Shown: piece after piece, positions 4,640-7,354 of the stretch
Position numbering within the stretch: the stretch's first letter is position 1
How the letters are laid out: each line of letters starts with the position of its first letter
From: JARROD01 sp037384225
GTDB lineage: Bacteria > Pseudomonadota > Gammaproteobacteria > Pseudomonadales > Cellvibrionaceae
NCBI GenBank assembly: GCA_037384225.1
Contig: JARROD010000188.1
Span: 1 to 7,354 of the forward strand
Direction: 5' to 3'
DNA length: 7,354 nt
The notes under the pieces: model-generated
The model's database searches: none
Seen by the model: only the letters and a program-made list of their open reading frames with translations
Told to the model about the DNA's origin: nothing
Position numbers and translations under genes: made by a program

Positions 4640-6304
4640 ATGGCTGATTCAGTGTCCCGTGTAATCCGCGCCACCAGAGGCACCGAGCTGACGGCAAAAA
4701 GTTGGCTGACCGAAGCGCCGCTGCGTATGTTGATGAACAACCTGGATCCGGAGGTGGCGGAAAGGCCTGAGGATTTAGTGGTCTACGGCGGCATTGGCAA
4801 GGCCGCTCGCAATTGGGAATGCTTTGATAGCATTGTCGAGTGCCTGAAAAATCTAAACGCGGATGAAACCCTGTTAGTGCAAAGCGGTAAACCGGTGCTG
4901 GTGGCCAGAACCCATGCCGATGCACCGCGCGTCCTTATCGCCAACTCAAATCTGGTGCCACACTGGGCCAATTGGGACCACTTCAACGAATTGGACCGCA
5001 AGGGGTTGATGATGTATGGGCAGATGACAGCCGGCTCCTGGATTTATATCGGCAGTCAAGGCATCGTCCAGGGCACCTATGAAACCTTCGTCGAAATGGG
5101 CCGCCAGCACTATGGTGGAAACCTCAGGGGCAAATGGGTTTTGTCCGCCGGGCTGGGAGGAATGGGGGGCGCTCAGCCGTTGGCGGCGACTCTGGCCGGT
5201 GCCTGCAGTCTGATTGTCGAATGCCAGGAAAGCCGCATTGATTTCCGCTTGCGCACAGGCTATCTCGACAAAAAGGCCACCACCCTGGACCAGGCCATGG
5301 CGATGATTGAGGCGGCGACCGCCAGCGGCGAGGCCTGCTCGGTGGGATTGTTGGGCAATGCTGCGGAGGTGTTGCCGGAAATGATTCGCCGCGGCATTCG
5401 CCCCGATGCCGTCACCGACCAAACCTCGGCCCACGACCCCGTGCACGGTTACCTGCCCGCCGGCTGGACCCTGGCGCAGTGGTTCGAGAAACAGAAAAAC
5501 GACCAGCAAGGGGTTGCCGCGGCGGCCAGAAAATCCATGGCGGTACATGTAAAAGCCATGCTTGAATTCCAGCGCCAGGGTATTCCCACCTTTGACTACG
5601 GCAACAATATTCGCCAGATGGCACAGGAAGAAGGGGTAGGGAATGCGTTCGATTTTCCAGGCTTTGTACCAGCCTATATTCGACCGCTGTTCTGCCGCGG
5701 CATTGGACCCTTCCGCTGGGCGGCGCTGAGCGGTGATCCCGAGGACATCTATAAGACGGATCGCAAAGTCAAGGAATTGATTCCAGACGACGCCCATCTG
5801 CACAACTGGCTGGACATGGCGCGCCAGCGCATTCAGTTCCAGGGTCTGCCAGCCCGTATCTGCTGGGTGGGGCTGGGCCTGCGTCACAAGCTGGGGCTGG
5901 CGTTTAACGAGATGGTGGCGAGCGGCGAGTTGAAAGCGCCCGTTGTTATTGGCCGCGACCATCTGGACTCGGGCTCAGTGGCCAGCCCCAACCGAGAAAC
6001 TGAGTCTATGCGGGACGGTTCCGACGCGGTTTCCGACTGGCCGCTGCTGAACGCCCTGCTGAATACAGCCAGTGGCGCGACCTGGGTTTCTCTGCATCAC
6101 GGTGGTGGCGTCGGCATGGGCTATTCCCAGCACGCCGGTGTGGTGATTGTCTGTGACGGCACTGAAGCGGCGGCCAAACGCATCGAGCGCGTACTCTGGA
6201 ATGACCCCGCCACCGGTGTCTGCCGCCACGCCGACGCCGGCTATGGCGAAGCCGTCGAGAGTGCCCGTGAACACAATCTCAAGTTGCCCATGGTGAAAGG
6301 TTAA
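4640..6304 (+). CDS. hutU: HutU, urocanate hydratase (urocanase)
   Basis: HutU adds water to urocanate to give 4-imidazolone-5-propionate, the second step of histidine breakdown, using tightly bound NAD+ as an electrophile in the cytosol. From the ATG at 4640 it has 554 residues, the usual length. Visible family blocks are YGGIGKAARNW (49-59), MTAGSWIYIGSQGIVQGTYET (129-149), the Rossmann loop SAGLGGMGGAQPLA (169-182), DQTSAHDP (260-267), LPARICWVGLG (403-413) with Cys408 corresponding to the conserved cysteine near position 410 in Pseudomonas urocanase, GRDHLDSGSVASPNRETE (438-455), and HHGGGVGMGYSQHAG (486-500). The frame opens at an ATG at 4625, rejected because the strong AGGAGG lies between the two. 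hutG follows after 22 bp, so they form one operon with hutI probably beyond. Expression is probably blocked by HutC at 4504-4515. Confidence 0.98.
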   Translation: MADSVSRVIRATRGTELTAKSWLTEAPLRMLMNNLDPEVAERPEDLVVYGGIGKAARNWECFDSIVECLKNLNADETLLVQSGKPVLVARTHADAPRVLIANSNLVPHWANWDHFNELDRKGLMMYGQMTAGSWIYIGSQGIVQGTYETFVEMGRQHYGGNLRGKWVLSAGLGGMGGAQPLAATLAGACSLIVECQESRIDFRLRTGYLDKKATTLDQAMAMIEAATASGEACSVGLLGNAAEVLPEMIRRGIRPDAVTDQTSAHDPVHGYLPAGWTLAQWFEKQKNDQQGVAAAARKSMAVHVKAMLEFQRQGIPTFDYGNNIRQMAQEEGVGNAFDFPGFVPAYIRPLFCRGIGPFRWAALSGDPEDIYKTDRKVKELIPDDAHLHNWLDMARQRIQFQGLPARICWVGLGLRHKLGLAFNEMVASGELKAPVVIGRDHLDSGSVASPNRETESMRDGSDAVSDWPLLNALLNTASGATWVSLHHGGGVGMGYSQHAGVVIVCDGTEAAAKRIERVLWNDPATGVCRHADAGYGEAVESAREHNLKLPMVKG

Positions 6305-6326
6305 CGTCTTAACAGAGTGTAAAAAT

Positions 6327-7133
6327 ATGGCGACCAGTGCGATATTCGATTTTCAACCGGGTACAACGCCCTTGCTGGTGAGTATGCCCCACGTGGGTAC
6401 ACAGGTGCCCGACGATATCGGCGCGATAATGACACCGGCAGCCGGCCAGCTTCCGGACACCGACTGGTATGTAGATAAGCTCTATGACTTTCTGCCCAGC
6501 ATGGGCGTGTCCACCCTGCGCGCCAACTATTCCCGCTATGTGGTGGATCTCAATCGTCCGCCTTCCGGGGAATCACTGTATCCGGGGCAGACTGTGACGG
6601 GACTTTGTCCGACGACTTTGTTCACCGGTGAGGACATCTATCGACCCGGTTGCACCCCGGATGGCGATGAGATAGCGCGGCGAGTTGAACATTACTGGAC
6701 ACCGTATCACCAGCAGATACAGCAAACCCTGGCGCACCTCCACAGCCGCTTTGGTTACGCAATATTGTGGGACGCTCACTCGATTAAAAGTGAAGTACCG
6801 GCATTTTTTACCGGCACTCTGCCGGATTTCAATTGGGGGACGGCGGACGGCAAATCCTGTAGTGGATCCTTGGGGGAAGCGCTGATAGCGGCGGTGCATG
6901 CGAAATACAGCAGGGCAATTAACGGCCGTTTCAAAGGCGGATTTATTACCCGGGAATACGGGGATCCTGGCAGGGGTATTCACGCCGTGCAACTGGAACT
7001 GTCACAGGCGACCTACATGAGTGACCAGGCGCGGTTTCAATATGATGATGACAAGGCCGCGCGTGTGAAAGCGTTGTTACAAAGTCTGATTGAAATTGTT
7101 CTTTCCCATAGACCCAAAGTGGTTGAGACATAA
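6327..7133 (+). CDS. hutG: HutG, N-formylglutamate deformylase
   Basis: HutG hydrolyses N-formyl-L-glutamate to glutamate and formate, completing the branch that starts with HutF. The 268 residues are normal for the N-formylglutamate amidohydrolase family. Diagnostic segments are SMPHVGTQVP (19-28, likely metal His22), DTDWYVDKLYDF (44-55), ANYSRYVVDLNRPP (66-79), LWDAHSI (147-153, His151), and the C-terminal VQLELSQATYM (221-231) with Glu224. The ATG at 6327 is 22 bp after the hutU stop and has only a weak AGAG ribosome binding site, which suggests partial translational coupling. The gene ends in TAA immediately followed by TAG. Presence of hutF in the same locus agrees with a deformylase role rather than the formiminoglutamase that shares the HutG name in other bacteria. 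Confidence 0.97.
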   Translation: MATSAIFDFQPGTTPLLVSMPHVGTQVPDDIGAIMTPAAGQLPDTDWYVDKLYDFLPSMGVSTLRANYSRYVVDLNRPPSGESLYPGQTVTGLCPTTLFTGEDIYRPGCTPDGDEIARRVEHYWTPYHQQIQQTLAHLHSRFGYAILWDAHSIKSEVPAFFTGTLPDFNWGTADGKSCSGSLGEALIAAVHAKYSRAINGRFKGGFITREYGDPGRGIHAVQLELSQATYMSDQARFQYDDDKAARVKALLQSLIEIVLSHRPKVVET

Positions 7134-7136
7134 TAG

Positions 7137-7235
7137 ATGTGCTTTGTGGACTTCGCCTCCTCGGACCTAACACTGGATGAAACGATGAACAAGGCCGCTT
7201 TGTGTATAGGGTATAATTGGTGCGCGGAGAGTTAA
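7137..7235 (+). CDS. Possible 32-residue small ORF between hutG and hutI
   Basis: An ATG 3 bp after the hutG stop opens a 32-codon frame (starting MCFVDFASSD, ending NWCAES) that stops with TAA one base before the hutI ATG. It is in the same frame as hutG, separated from it by TAA-TAG. It has no clear ribosome binding site, no signal peptide or membrane segment, and is not recognised. It may be chance: a stop-free run of this length is not rare. If translated it would be coupled to hutG and hutI. Confidence 0.2.
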   Translation: MCFVDFASSDLTLDETMNKAALCIGYNWCAES

Positions 7236-7236
7236 T

Positions 7237-7354
7237 ATGTACGAATCTAAAACAAATGACAGCCGACGCTGGGATTCGTTATGGGTTAATGTACATCTGG
7301 CGACACTGGTCGATGGGAAAAGTAAAAATAGCGCTGACGGCGCCAGTGGAATTA
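7237..7354 (+). CDS. hutI: HutI, imidazolonepropionase, N-terminal part cut by window edge
   Basis: HutI is a metal-dependent amidohydrolase that opens imidazolone-5-propionate to N-formimino-L-glutamate, linking HutU to HutF. Only 39 codons are in the window. The segment WDSLWVNVHLATLVDG (residues 12-27) is the first beta strand typical of HutI, where Pseudomonas and enteric homologues have a similar W-LW-N--LAT pattern. The start is supported by GGAG at 7226-7229, 7 nt upstream. The metal-binding HxH motif lies beyond the window. Position after hutU and hutG on the same strand strongly supports the call. A TATAAT at 7212-7217 might give it a separate promoter, but no -35 matches. Confidence 0.85.
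   Translation, partial: MYESKTNDSRRWDSLWVNVHLATLVDGKSKNSADGASGI

Noticed and set aside
4946..5962. Long minus-strand ORF (338 codons) opposite hutU
   Set aside because: hutU motifs on the plus strand are unmistakable; the antisense frame shows no recognisable domain and is a by-product of GC-rich codon use.

Overview
The window carries most of a histidine-utilization (hut) locus next to an FMN-dependent L-lactate-type dehydrogenase and its GntR/FadR-type regulator. It suggests a gammaproteobacterium of the Pseudomonas / Cellvibrio / Marinobacter kind. The evidence is the HutF-HutG route of histidine breakdown (formiminoglutamate deiminated, then deformylated, instead of the one-step formiminoglutamase), a HutC-type GntR-UTRA repressor, and moderately GC-rich genes with AT-rich spacers. 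The genus cannot be fixed from the sequence alone.

Layout. On the minus strand, read from right to left, come hutF (formiminoglutamate deiminase), hutC (repressor), a FadR-subfamily regulator, and an FMN-dependent alpha-hydroxy-acid dehydrogenase. The dehydrogenase runs off the left edge with only its extreme C-terminus missing. On the plus strand come hutU (urocanate hydratase), hutG (N-formylglutamate deformylase) and the first 39 codons of hutI (imidazolonepropionase), which runs off the right edge. The 300-bp spacer between hutF and hutU (4340-4639) is a divergent control region. It holds two HutC-like operator palindromes, sigma70-like promoter elements and a structured hutU leader. hutH (histidine ammonia-lyase) and a histidine/urocanate transporter are not in the window and may lie beyond hutI.

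How the genes work together. Histidine is deaminated to urocanate by HutH (not seen). HutU then gives imidazolonepropionate, HutI gives formiminoglutamate, HutF gives N-formylglutamate plus ammonia, and HutG gives glutamate plus formate. HutC is expected to repress both divergent arms and to be released by urocanate. The dehydrogenase/regulator pair looks like an lldR-lldD-type lactate module with its own perfect FadR-family operator (2044-2060). Whether its place beside hut is functional is open.

The oddest sequence-level feature is a 12-bp tandem repeat inside hutF. It adds an Asn-rich loop to an otherwise conventional amidohydrolase. No mobile element, CRISPR array, tRNA or rRNA was seen, and nothing here amounts to a clearly new multi-gene system.
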